Below the pieces are notes generated by a model that had not been told where the DNA came from, ran no database searches, and worked only from the letters and a program-made list of their open reading frames with translations. A stretch of 50,053 nucleotides of DNA from Planctomycetota bacterium (GTDB taxonomy: Bacteria > Planctomycetota > MHYJ01 > WSZJ01 > JACPWG01), in contig JACPWG010000019.1 of assembly GCA_016197205.1 (NCBI GenBank), positions 1 to 50,053 on the forward strand, in the 5' to 3' direction. Shown here one piece after another: positions 7,825-15,750 of the stretch (position 1 is its first letter; each line of letters begins with the position of its first letter). The position numbers were made by a program, and so were the translations under genes.

Positions 7825-9318
7825 TTGAGGAGTAAGCCTTCCGTCATGCCGCCGCGACTCGAGGCCTCGAGCAGCCTCCTGCCGGTGGTTCTCGTGCTCG
7901 CCGTCCTCGCGGTCTCGTCCTTCTCCCACCTCCACAACCGGCAGCTCGGCGCACTCGGCGGCATGACCGACGAGTGGTTCGATCTCGGGATGAACCTCCG
8001 GCTGCATGGTTCGCTCGCCATCGGCGATGCCCTCCCGGTGCTGCTCCGGCCCCCGGGCTACCCCGCCTTCATCGCCGCCGTGGTCCCGGGGTACGCTCGT
8101 CTCGAAGCGGCGACGGAGGCGGAGCGGGCCGCGCATAGCGACCGCTGCCGCGGCGCCGTCCAGGCCGCCCAGTCCGTCCTCCTGGCCCTCTCCTCCGCCC
8201 TCCTCTTCCTGTGGCTTCGTGGGCGGCTGCGCCCGGCCCTCGCCGCTCTCGCCGCGCTCCTCTTCGGGACGAACCCCTACGCGGTCCTCCTCACCGGCCT
8301 TCTCCACTACGACGTACTGCACATTTTTTTCATCATCGGTTGCGGCTATGCGCTGGACCGGGCGGTCGAGGCGCGGGCGAGGCCGGGCCTCGCGATCTTT
8401 TTTGCGGGCGCGGCCTGGGGACTGGCGACGCTCGTGCGACCGGTCACGCTCCTCCTGCCGCTCTTCGTGCTCGGCGCGCTCCTGCTCCGCTTCCGCCCCG
8501 ACACGCGAAAGGGGCTGCGGCTCGGGTTGCTCTTCGGCCTCGGCATGGCGCTGGCGATCGCCCCGTGGACGCTGCGCAACTTCCGGCAGACGGGACGGCT
8601 CGTGCTCGTCAATGCCCAGGGTTGGACGGCGTTTTGGGGAGCGACGGTGAAGCCGCTCCCGATCGACCCGAATCGCTTCCTTTGGTACCGCGTGTATCCG
8701 GAGAGCTACGCGCCCGTCTTCGAGCGTGCGACCGGGCGGTCCTACTCCTACGAGGAGCTGATCCGCAGCGCGCTGCCGGTCGAGGACGCGTTCCGGGCGG
8801 AGGCGCTCGCGAACGTGGCGCGCGACCCGGCCTGTTACGCGGGAAACGTGGCGACCTCGCTCCTCGCGTTCAATGTCGGGATCAATTCGGTCTTCGTTGA
8901 AGTGTTCCAGCGGCTGCAGCGGACCCCGGACCCGCCGAGTCGCGAGTGGTTCCGGCCCGGGAGCGACCAGACGTTTCTGCGGACGGGCGCGGGGACCGTT
9001 TTTGCGTGGTGGACGTACGCATTGACGGCGTGCGGGCTGTTTGGCTTGGTGCGCGGCCTGGCGTCGAGGGACCCGACCTGGCTCGTGGCGGGGGCGATTT
9101 ACGGCTGCCTGTGCGTGGCGCACGCCGTGACGTGGATGGACCTCATGTACTATTACGTGAAGTTCCCGTTCCTGCTGCTCTTCTGCTTCCGCTTCCTCGG
9201 CGAGCTGAGGCCGCGAGAGGTCCGCCTCCCGGGGCTGGCGCGCGGCGTGCCCCTGGGGCCCGCGCTCGGGACCGTCTTCGCGCTCGTGTCGTTCGGTCTG
9301 ACGGCGGCGGTGCTGTAG
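7825..9318 (+). CDS. GT-C type membrane glycosyltransferase-like protein
   Basis: A 497-residue polytopic protein with about ten hydrophobic segments, resembling the ArnT/PMT (GT39/GT83) class that transfers sugars from lipid-linked donors at the outer face of the cytoplasmic membrane. Seen features are an early acidic loop after the first helix (GMTDEWFDLGMNLRLHGS), an RPPGYPAF block, LTGLLHYDVLHIFFIIG, LVRPVTLLLPLF and APWTLRNFRQTG; the last two are common in this class. The TTG at 7825 has GGGAGG four bases upstream. An ATG at 7846 is an alternative, with GAGGAG 13 bases upstream. Substrate is unknown. Confidence 0.8.
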   Translation: MRSKPSVMPPRLEASSSLLPVVLVLAVLAVSSFSHLHNRQLGALGGMTDEWFDLGMNLRLHGSLAIGDALPVLLRPPGYPAFIAAVVPGYARLEAATEAERAAHSDRCRGAVQAAQSVLLALSSALLFLWLRGRLRPALAALAALLFGTNPYAVLLTGLLHYDVLHIFFIIGCGYALDRAVEARARPGLAIFFAGAAWGLATLVRPVTLLLPLFVLGALLLRFRPDTRKGLRLGLLFGLGMALAIAPWTLRNFRQTGRLVLVNAQGWTAFWGATVKPLPIDPNRFLWYRVYPESYAPVFERATGRSYSYEELIRSALPVEDAFRAEALANVARDPACYAGNVATSLLAFNVGINSVFVEVFQRLQRTPDPPSREWFRPGSDQTFLRTGAGTVFAWWTYALTACGLFGLVRGLASRDPTWLVAGAIYGCLCVAHAVTWMDLMYYYVKFPFLLLFCFRFLGELRPREVRLPGLARGVPLGPALGTVFALVSFGLTAAVL

Positions 9319-9845
9319 GGGGCCAGCGGCCGCGCCGGTAGAACCCGGCACGGTGCTTTCGCGTGCGGTTCAGAAAAGTGCGTGGGTCGAGCGCCACTGT
9401 TGCAAGTCCACTCTCCGCGACCCAGCGCGGAACAGCGTGCGACCCGCCTGTCCCGACGCCGAAGGCCCCATTCGCAACCGATGGCACAGACCAGGACTGT
9501 CGCCAGGGCGAAGGCCGCATTCATGGCCAGGGTTTGTCGATCGAGCATTCTGGGCAACCATTCCCAGAGGGTCGGGTGCTCCCAATAAATGAGGTCGTAC
9601 GCGTAAATCGAATTACCACTTTCGACGTCCATGTCGTTCGCGGGTCTGCGTGCCATGGGCACGGGCCAACCGACGAATCGGATGTCATGGGTGATGCCCT
9701 CCACCGGCAACGACAGCTCGTGCAGGTTGGCCCAGACCATCACTGTCGCCGCGCTCATCGCGACGAGGAGCGTCGCGAGGCGCATCTGGAACCACCTGCC
9801 GAGCCTTGGTCCCGGCGCAGATCCGGGTGAGTTGGGGACCATCAT
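9153..9845 (-). CDS. Planctomycete-style membrane protein
   Basis: A reverse-strand ORF of about 230 residues from ATG at 9845, with GGAGAG seven bases upstream on that strand. The N-terminal half is protein-like: GRWFQMRLATLLVAMSAATVM is a signature-like start seen in many planctomycete membrane proteins. It is followed by a soluble stretch (HDIRFVGWPVPMARR) and a second hydrophobic segment (LAMNAAFALATVLVCAIG) ending GLRRRDRR. The last 90 residues look random and run antisense into the end of the glycosyltransferase gene, so the true end is probably near 9430 and a frameshift or decay is possible. Function unknown. Confidence 0.55.
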   Translation of the reverse strand: MMVPNSPGSAPGPRLGRWFQMRLATLLVAMSAATVMVWANLHELSLPVEGITHDIRFVGWPVPMARRPANDMDVESGNSIYAYDLIYWEHPTLWEWLPRMLDRQTLAMNAAFALATVLVCAIGCEWGLRRRDRRVARCSALGRGEWTCNSGARPTHFSEPHAKAPCRVLPARPLAPYSTAAVRPNDTSAKTVPSAGPRGTPRASPGRRTSRGLSSPRKRKQKSSRNGNFT

Positions 9846-10360
9846 TCGCTCTCTCCGATGAGCCCCGGGAGCCAGCCCGCTCCTGATGACAGCCTCGCCC
9901 CGTCGCCCGCCACAAGTAGCGTGTTCGCTTGAGCATGTGACTTGAGGCTGCCTTGTGGTGCAGGGCTTCCGCCCTGCACCCGTTCGCGCACGGAGTGTGA
10001 GACGCACCTTCCCGATTTCCCCTGGAGCCTTCTCCGCATCCTACGGGCTGGGGGATTTCCACCCAAGCTATCCCGTCGGTGCAGGGCGGTAGCCCTGCAC
10101 CACAAGGGCTCGGGGCCGGCGGAGGCGAGCACTGGGAAGTTCGCCACTTCCCGCGCTCGGCCCCTTGAGCCTCCGTGCCTCGAGAGTCGACTCGTTCACC
10201 CACCTTGAGAGGGCTGACCCCGGAAGCCTATGGTGCTGATCCTTGGCTGCCGACGGACTCGCTTCGCCCGACTCCGTCGCGGCCCCGGCTCGCGCCCACT
10301 CGGCCTCCACCCGGACGGAAAGCCTCGCAGGGACGCCGTAGGGCGCCTGCGGTCGTTCGG
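9846..10360. repeat. Intergenic region with foldback palindrome element
   Basis: No gene is seen. The core is 9951-10107: a perfect 16-bp inverted repeat (CCTTGTGGTGCAGGGC at 9951-9966 and its complement at 10092-10107) encloses about 125 bp. Each end is also a hairpin of its own: GGTGCAGGGC/GCCCTGCACC at 9957-9980 with loop TTCC, and at 10078-10101 with loop GGTA. It therefore can fold as two small hairpins or one large stem. The remaining bases up to the FAD-subunit stop show nothing recognisable. Confidence 0.75.
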
Positions 10361-11392
10361 TCACTCCGCGCCGATGGGGCCGTGGTCGTTCGGGAGGCCG
10401 GCGAGCTCGCGGAGCAGGCGGCGCGCGTAGACCTCGGCCATGTGCTTGCGCCAGATGACCGCGAAGTCGGTGTTGTCGAGCGGTTTGGTGGGGCGGTAGA
10501 CGAGCTTCGCGGCCGCGTCGATCCGCTCGGGGGTGAGTTCGTGGCCGGCGAGAAGGTTCTCGGTTTCCGTGGCGCGAAAGGGGGCCGACGCGATGCCGCC
10601 GATCGCGAGCCGCGCCGAGCGCACGCGCGGGCCGTCCAGCCAGAGGCAGCCCGCGACGCCAAGCACCGGGAAGTCGAACGACCCGCGACGCCGGAGTTTC
10701 CAGTAGGTGGCCCGCCAGGCGCCAGGTGCGCCGTCGGTCGACGCGGGCGGCAGGAGGATTTCCGTCACGAGTTCGTCCGGCTGCTTCGTCAGGTAGCGGA
10801 TGCCGTCGTTCTGATAAAGCGCTTCGATCGGAAGCTCGCGCTCGCCGCGCACGCTCGCGAGCCTGAGGCGGGCGTCCAGGGCCACGAGGAGCGGGGCGGA
10901 GTCGGACGAGTTGACGGCGAGGCACTTCGGGCTCGACTGGGCCACCCAGCAGATCTCGCCGTCGCGCTTCATGCAGAAGTTGATCGCCTGCCGCCACTCG
11001 TAGTTCTGGTTGTAATAGGTGCAGCGGGTGTCGAGGCAGATGTTGCCGCCGAGCGTCCCCATGTTGCGGAGGAGCGGCGTCGAGATCGAGGCGACCGCGC
11101 GCGCGAGGCCGGGGTAGTGCGCGCGGACGAGCGGGTGCTCGCAGACCTCCGTGAGCGTCAGGCCGGGTCCGAGCCGGAGTCCAGCCTCCGGAGTGCCCCG
11201 CACCTCGGCGAGCGAGCGGAGGCCGCGCAGCGCGACGAGCGTCTTGGGGGTCTGGTGCCGGCGCTTCATGTTAGGATAGAGGTCGGTGCCGCCCGCGACC
11301 GGCGCCGCGGAGGGCCCCTCGCCGGCCAGGATGCGGACGGCCTCGTCGACGGACGCGGGCGCGCGGTAAGTGAACGGCGGCAGGCGCATCAT
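10361..11392 (-). CDS. Mo-hydroxylase FAD subunit, 4-hydroxybenzoyl-CoA reductase beta-like
   Basis: A 343-residue FAD-binding subunit of the xanthine dehydrogenase family. It passes electrons between FAD and the 2Fe-2S subunit. The FAD-site blocks PVAGGTDLYPNMKRR and STPLLRNMGTLGGNICLDTR are clear. The notable part is a loop of about 40 residues with cysteines spaced 16, 8 and 9 apart (TRC, NFC, EIC, PKC). This matches the 4Fe-4S ligands of HcrB, the beta subunit of 4-hydroxybenzoyl-CoA reductase, which acts in anaerobic aromatic breakdown. The ATG overlaps the upstream gene's stop (ATGA), implying coupling. The Mo and 2Fe-2S partners lie about 1 kb upstream. Substrate is inferred only; other hydroxylases with this loop exist. 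Confidence 0.88.
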   Translation of the reverse strand: MMRLPPFTYRAPASVDEAVRILAGEGPSAAPVAGGTDLYPNMKRRHQTPKTLVALRGLRSLAEVRGTPEAGLRLGPGLTLTEVCEHPLVRAHYPGLARAVASISTPLLRNMGTLGGNICLDTRCTYYNQNYEWRQAINFCMKRDGEICWVAQSSPKCLAVNSSDSAPLLVALDARLRLASVRGERELPIEALYQNDGIRYLTKQPDELVTEILLPPASTDGAPGAWRATYWKLRRRGSFDFPVLGVAGCLWLDGPRVRSARLAIGGIASAPFRATETENLLAGHELTPERIDAAAKLVYRPTKPLDNTDFAVIWRKHMAEVYARRLLRELAGLPNDHGPIGAE

Positions 11393-11910
11393 GAGGGAGG
11401 CAGCTCCTGCTGGAGAGGCAACGCGTGCTGATTGCTTGCTGATGGCTGATTGCTGATTGCTGATTTGGGAACGGGCTCGCGTCCGAAATTGTTGCGCGTG
11501 GGGCGTCCGGGCCGGAGAAAGCGGGCGGCGGAGGTGACGGCGCCGATCGCGCAGCCGGCAAAGAGGAGGCCCACGCCGACGCGGAGCAGGTTGCGCGGGA
11601 GGGGGTTCTCGACAAGCCCGTTCGCGAGGGCGAGGCAACCGACGGCGCCCACGCAAAAGAGCATCGCGGCGATGAGGAGTCCGTGCGCGGCCGCGCGGCG
11701 CTCGGCCAGGGTGTGCTCGGCCGCGACCTCCGAGAGCAGCGCCTCCGCAGCCCCGGCATCGAGCCCGGCCTGGACCAGCGCTTGCACCACCGTGGCCGCC
11801 GCGTCCCCCCAGGCGAGCCGGGCGCGCGCGAGCGAGCGCAGCATGTCGAGGCCGCCGGTCGCCGTCGCCTCCGGCGCGGCGAGGGGCGCTCCCCGGGGAA
11901 CTGCGGGCAT
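11389..11910 (-). CDS. Small two-helix membrane protein
   Basis: A 173-residue protein of unknown function between the Mo and FAD subunit genes. The first 85 residues are helical and Ala/Leu-rich (LDMLRSLARARLAWGDAAAT), then come two membrane segments (HGLLIAAMLFCVGAVGCLAL, LLRVGVGLLFAGCAIGAVTS). ATG at 11910 has GGAG seven bases upstream. The last about 25 residues (SAISNQPSASNQHAL) come from a word-like GCTGATT DNA repeat at about 11427-11468, so the C-terminus appears to have been extended by repeat DNA. Its TGA overlaps the next ATG, so it should be co-translated with the FAD subunit. No link to the hydroxylase is evident beyond position. Confidence 0.65.
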   Translation of the reverse strand: MPAVPRGAPLAAPEATATGGLDMLRSLARARLAWGDAAATVVQALVQAGLDAGAAEALLSEVAAEHTLAERRAAAHGLLIAAMLFCVGAVGCLALANGLVENPLPRNLLRVGVGLLFAGCAIGAVTSAARFLRPGRPTRNNFGREPVPKSAISNQPSASNQHALPLQQELPPS

Positions 11911-12391
11911 CTTCACACTCCGTTGCAGGGGCACTCGCGGAAGCCGCCGCCGGCGCCTCGCGCCGAGTGGACGAGCTTCGGAAACGCCCGTCGCTGCGAT
12001 GCCGGCGAACTGCACACCGTGCGGCGGCTCGCGCGGGCCGGAGGCCCGCGCCCCCAGGGATCGAGTCTCGGCTCGGGCACGCCGCTCCAGGGGCAATTTG
12101 AACGAGTGCGGTCACCAGGAGGACGGGCCTACGCCGCCGTTCGTAGTTCCGCCTTCAGGCGGCGCGTCGGGCGGCAGGGCTGTGGATCCCGGAGCAAGCA
12201 ATCGCAGAGCCAGTCCGTACTTCGTCCACGCGGCGCTAGATCTTCGCGGCCGTCGTTTGGGTCCCTATCGTTCGACTTCTTGAAAGCTGGTCGCGGTTTC
12301 GGAAGCCGTGCGCTTCGCCCACGGAGGGACGAGCCACCGAACTCGCCGAAGACACCGAACGGCCCGTCGAGAATTTCGGCGTCTTCGGTGG
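11911..12391. repeat. Intergenic repeats splitting the Mo-hydroxylase cluster
   Basis: No gene is seen. Bases 12256-12395 are an inverted copy of 543-682 (140 bp each, 134 matches by eye). At 12031-12051 a 9-bp palindrome GCGCGGGCC/GGCCCGCGC is followed by CCCCCAGG, related to 44213-44247. At about 12148-12170 there is a CCGCCTTCAGGCGG hairpin. The repeat block begins inside the stop region of the Mo subunit and separates it from the membrane protein and FAD subunit genes. Confidence 0.7.
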
Positions 12392-14848
12392 CTAACCCTT
12401 CGTTATCGGGTTTCGGGCGCGAGCCTGACTTGGGATTTGGGATTTCCGCGGCTCTCCCGCCACGGCGCGGCCGTCCCCGCCTTCCCACGGCGTGGGGACG
12501 CGAATCGGGTCCGGGTAGACGACTCGCGGGATCGCCGTGGGGCCGACCCGCCCCGGCTTCCCGTCGGCCTTGCGTCGCAGCGCCTCGAGGACGCGCTGGG
12601 GATTGAGCGGGACTTCGTCCACGCGCACGCCGAGGGCGTCGTAGACCGCGTTCAGGACCGCGGGCATGACCGGCAGGAGCGGGCCTTGCCCCGCCTCCTT
12701 CGCGCCGTACGGCCCGTTCGGGTCCGGATCCTCGATCAGGTACGTCTTGATGTCCGGGGTTTCCAGCGTGGTCGGGCTCTTGTACTCGAGCAGCGAGGGC
12801 TGCCGGTGCACGCCGAGGTTGTTGCGGAAGACCTGCGCCTCCATCAGCACCTCGCCCAGCCCCATGTACACGCTCCCTTCCACCTGGCCGATGACGAGGA
12901 GAGGGTTGAGCGCCCGGCCGCAGTCGTGCGCGATCCAGATCCGCGGCACCGTGACCCATCCGGTCTCCGGGTCGCACTCCACTTCCGCGACCATCGCGCT
13001 GTAGCTGTACGCGGGGGACGGCCCGACCCCGCCGCCGCGGTACTTCGCCTTGGACGGCGGCGGCGTGTAGCTGCCCACGGTCCCGAGCGTGCCAAATTTC
13101 GACTCCGCGCACTGCACGGCCTCGGCGAACGACAGCCCGACCTCCGGCTTCTCCGTGTCGAACACCCGGCGACCGGCAAGGCCCAGCCGGCCTTTGGGGA
13201 CGCCGAGCTTCGCGCCGACGGCTTCGACCAGCAGCTCCCGCGCCCGGCCCGCCGCCTGCAGGGCCGCGTTCCCGGTCATGAGCGTCACGCGCGACGAGTA
13301 GCTCCCGAGGTCCACGGGCGTCAGGTCCGTGTCCGCGGTCACCACGCGGATGTCGAAGGGGTCGATCCCCAACACCTCCGCGACGACATAGGCGAGGACC
13401 GAATCGCTGCCCTGGCCGATTTCCGTGCTGCCGCAGAAGCAGGTCACGCCGCCGCCGCGGTCCAGCTTGAGCTGCACGCCGGAGTGCGGCATGCTGTTCC
13501 AGTAGATCGGCAGCCCGGCGCCCGAGAGGTAGCTCGAGGCCGCGAAGCCCAGCCCGCGCCCGCGCGGCAGCTTGCGGAAGCGCTCGCGCCAGCCGGACTC
13601 GTCGCGCACGCGTTCGATGCACTGGCGAAGGCCGATCGAACCGACCGACAGGTAATTGGCGGTGACCGAGTTCGGCTCGACGAGGTGGGCGAGACGCATG
13701 TCGATGGGGTCGAGCGCCAGCTCCTCGGCGAGTTTGTCGAGATGGACCTCGAGCAGCGTGCGCGGCTGCGGCGTCCCGTGCCCGCGCTTCGGGCCGCACG
13801 GGGGCTTGTTCGTGAAGGCGCGCACGCCCTCGAACCGGTAGTTCTTCACCTTGTAGGTCACGGTCTGGAGCGCGCCGGTGTAGTAGGTACTCGCGACGCC
13901 GTAGCTCCCGTAGGCCCCGCCGTCGAGGAAGCTCCGGAAGTGCATGCCGGTGATCGCGCCGTCCTTCTTCACGCCGGTCCGCACCCACATGAGGACGGGG
14001 TGGCGACCGCGGTGGCAGTAGAAGACCTCCTCGCGGTTGAGCGTGATCTTCACGGGGCGGCCGGTGAGGAGCGCGAGCTTCGCGACGACGATTTCGTGGT
14101 TGAAAGGGTCGGACTTGCCGCCGAAGCCGCCGCCGTTCGGCGTGGCGATGACGCGCACGTGCGAAGGGGGCATGCCGAGCACTTTAGCGGCGGCCTTGTG
14201 GAGGTAGTGCGGCGTCTGGGTCGAGCTGTAGATCGCGACCTTCCCGTCCGGGTCGGGGACGGCGACGGCGCAGTGCTGCTCCATCGGGAGGTGCGTGTTG
14301 CCTTCGTAGAAAAAAAAGTCTTCGCGCACGTGGTCGGCCTCGGCGAACCCGCGCTCCACGTCGCCGAACTCCATCGAGAGCTTGCGGTGGAGGTTGCCCT
14401 CGTCGGCGTAGTCGTGGATGCGGGGCTCGGGTTTCGCGACGGCCTGCTCGATCGAAAGGATCGAAGGGAGGGGCTCGTACGTGACGGCGATGGCGTTCGC
14501 GGCCTCCTCGGCGATCCACTCGTCGCGGGCGGCGACGGCGGCGACGGGGTCGCCGACGAAGCGGACCTTGTCGCGGCAGAGGGCGTGCTCGTCCTCGCTG
14601 ACGGGGAGGATGCCGAAGGGGACGGGAAATTCTTCCCCGGTGACGACGGCGTAAACGCCTTCGAGGGCGAGGGCCTTGGAGACGTCGATGGACTTGACGA
14701 GGGCGTGCGCGTGCGGGCTGCGCAGGAGGCGGGCGAAGGCCATGCGCGGGAACGCGAGGTCGTCCGCGAAGCGGGTCGCGCCGATGACTTTCGCGCGTGC
14801 GTCGACCTTGAGGAGGGGCTTGCCGATGACGCGAAGGTCGTCGCTCAC
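12392..14848 (-). CDS. Molybdopterin-binding large subunit, 4-hydroxybenzoyl-CoA reductase alpha-like
   Basis: An 818-residue catalytic subunit of the xanthine dehydrogenase family, holding the molybdenum cofactor. Recognisable blocks are VIGKPLLKVDARAKVIGATRFADD at the N-terminus, DPVAAVAA, LPMEQHCAVAVPDPDG, the cofactor-binding NGGGFGGKSD, GGAYGSYG, GCTEIGQGSDS-type (here GSTEIGQGSDS) and GPYGAKEAGQGPLLP near the C-terminal catalytic Glu (GAKEAG). Translation starts at GTG 14848, overlapping the 2Fe-2S gene stop by four bases (GTGA). The last about 20 residues (SQIPSQARARNPITKG) are encoded by the dispersed repeat word also seen at 120-150 and 27030-27060, so the native stop was probably further upstream. 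The substrate is uncertain. Confidence 0.92.
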   Translation of the reverse strand: MSDDLRVIGKPLLKVDARAKVIGATRFADDLAFPRMAFARLLRSPHAHALVKSIDVSKALALEGVYAVVTGEEFPVPFGILPVSEDEHALCRDKVRFVGDPVAAVAARDEWIAEEAANAIAVTYEPLPSILSIEQAVAKPEPRIHDYADEGNLHRKLSMEFGDVERGFAEADHVREDFFFYEGNTHLPMEQHCAVAVPDPDGKVAIYSSTQTPHYLHKAAAKVLGMPPSHVRVIATPNGGGFGGKSDPFNHEIVVAKLALLTGRPVKITLNREEVFYCHRGRHPVLMWVRTGVKKDGAITGMHFRSFLDGGAYGSYGVASTYYTGALQTVTYKVKNYRFEGVRAFTNKPPCGPKRGHGTPQPRTLLEVHLDKLAEELALDPIDMRLAHLVEPNSVTANYLSVGSIGLRQCIERVRDESGWRERFRKLPRGRGLGFAASSYLSGAGLPIYWNSMPHSGVQLKLDRGGGVTCFCGSTEIGQGSDSVLAYVVAEVLGIDPFDIRVVTADTDLTPVDLGSYSSRVTLMTGNAALQAAGRARELLVEAVGAKLGVPKGRLGLAGRRVFDTEKPEVGLSFAEAVQCAESKFGTLGTVGSYTPPPSKAKYRGGGVGPSPAYSYSAMVAEVECDPETGWVTVPRIWIAHDCGRALNPLLVIGQVEGSVYMGLGEVLMEAQVFRNNLGVHRQPSLLEYKSPTTLETPDIKTYLIEDPDPNGPYGAKEAGQGPLLPVMPAVLNAVYDALGVRVDEVPLNPQRVLEALRRKADGKPGRVGPTAIPRVVYPDPIRVPTPWEGGDGRAVAGEPRKSQIPSQARARNPITKG

Positions 14849-15417
14849 GCGGGGCTCCCTCCGGGGGCGGGGGAGGGGGCGGTGGAGGGGGCGGGCGCGC
14901 CGGGGGTCGAGGCCGGCGGCGGCGACGCGTGGGCGGCGCCCGGGGCCGTCGCTTTCAGCATCGCCTCTTCGACCGCCTCGAAGATCTTGAGGTAGCCGGT
15001 GCAGCGGCAGAGGGCGCCGGACAGGGCCTTGGCGATCGTCTTGCGGGAGGGGTGGGGGTCGCGGTCGAGGAGGGCGCGGGCGGTGACGAGAAAGGCCGGC
15101 GTGCAGTAGCCGCACTGGGCCGCGCCGAGGGCGGCGAAGGTCTCCTGGAGCGGGTCCAGGCGGCCGTCCTTGGCGAGCCCTTCGACGGTGGTGATCTCCT
15201 GGTCCTGGCATTCGACGGCCAGCGCGAGGCAGGAGAGGATGGGCCGCCCGCCGATCGCGACGGCGCACATGCCGCACTCGCCGAGCTCGCAGCCATGCTT
15301 GGTGCCGGTGAGGCCAAGGTCCTCGCGCAGCACCTCGAGGAGGGTCTTCTCGACGCGGACGGCGACTTCCTGGGGCTCGCCGTTGACGCGAAAGCGCATG
15401 AGGAGCTTGTCGGGCAT
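14845..15417 (-). CDS. Mo-hydroxylase 2Fe-2S subunit (gamma)
   Basis: A 190-residue small subunit with two [2Fe-2S] clusters that relays electrons in molybdenum hydroxylases. The plant-type cluster ligands are in GCELGECGMCAV and PILSC. The second cluster uses CGYC and CRCTGY in the C-terminal helical domain (about residues 85-160). After about residue 160 there is a Pro/Ala/Ser-rich tail of 30 residues not typical of the family. It is first in the operon and its TGA overlaps the GTG of the large subunit. A role with the alpha and beta-like subunits nearby is inferred from the gene order. Confidence 0.94.
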   Translation of the reverse strand: MPDKLLMRFRVNGEPQEVAVRVEKTLLEVLREDLGLTGTKHGCELGECGMCAVAIGGRPILSCLALAVECQDQEITTVEGLAKDGRLDPLQETFAALGAAQCGYCTPAFLVTARALLDRDPHPSRKTIAKALSGALCRCTGYLKIFEAVEEAMLKATAPGAAHASPPPASTPGAPAPSTAPSPAPGGSPA

Positions 15418-15750
15418 GAGTGGGGTATCCCGCTGGGGGCCGCGGAACTTCGGAGCGCGGCCATTCTAGCGGACGCACCCGGGGCCCGACAAGCAGAAAC
15501 GACGGCGGACCCGGTGGGCCTGGGAGAGCGCAAGGTGAGGCGGTCTCTCGGGGAGAGTGTTCGGCGCGAGGAAGGTCGTTGCCCCGCAGGGGCGACTCTC
15601 AAACTGCCGAGGCCTTCGTGCAAGGCCCGCGGCAGCTTCCGGCTTCGTGGGCACGGCACCGCCCTGCCCGTACGAAGGGTGGCCGACCGAATCGTGGGAC
15701 CCGGCCTGAAGCCTGCCGGAGCCCGGTCCACAGCCGTCGCCGCCCCGCGC
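15418..15750. other. Intergenic region, nothing recognised
   Basis: A 333-bp space between two reverse-strand genes. It must hold the promoter of the hydroxylase operon, but no good -35/-10 pair, operator or stable hairpin stands out. No protein-like ORF is seen. Confidence 0.5.

Noticed and set aside
12308..14995. A 895-residue open frame on the + strand
   Set aside because: It is the antisense shadow of the molybdenum-hydroxylase large subunit, whose reverse-strand product has clear family motifs. The + strand product is Arg/Glu/Asp-rich with no recognisable domain.
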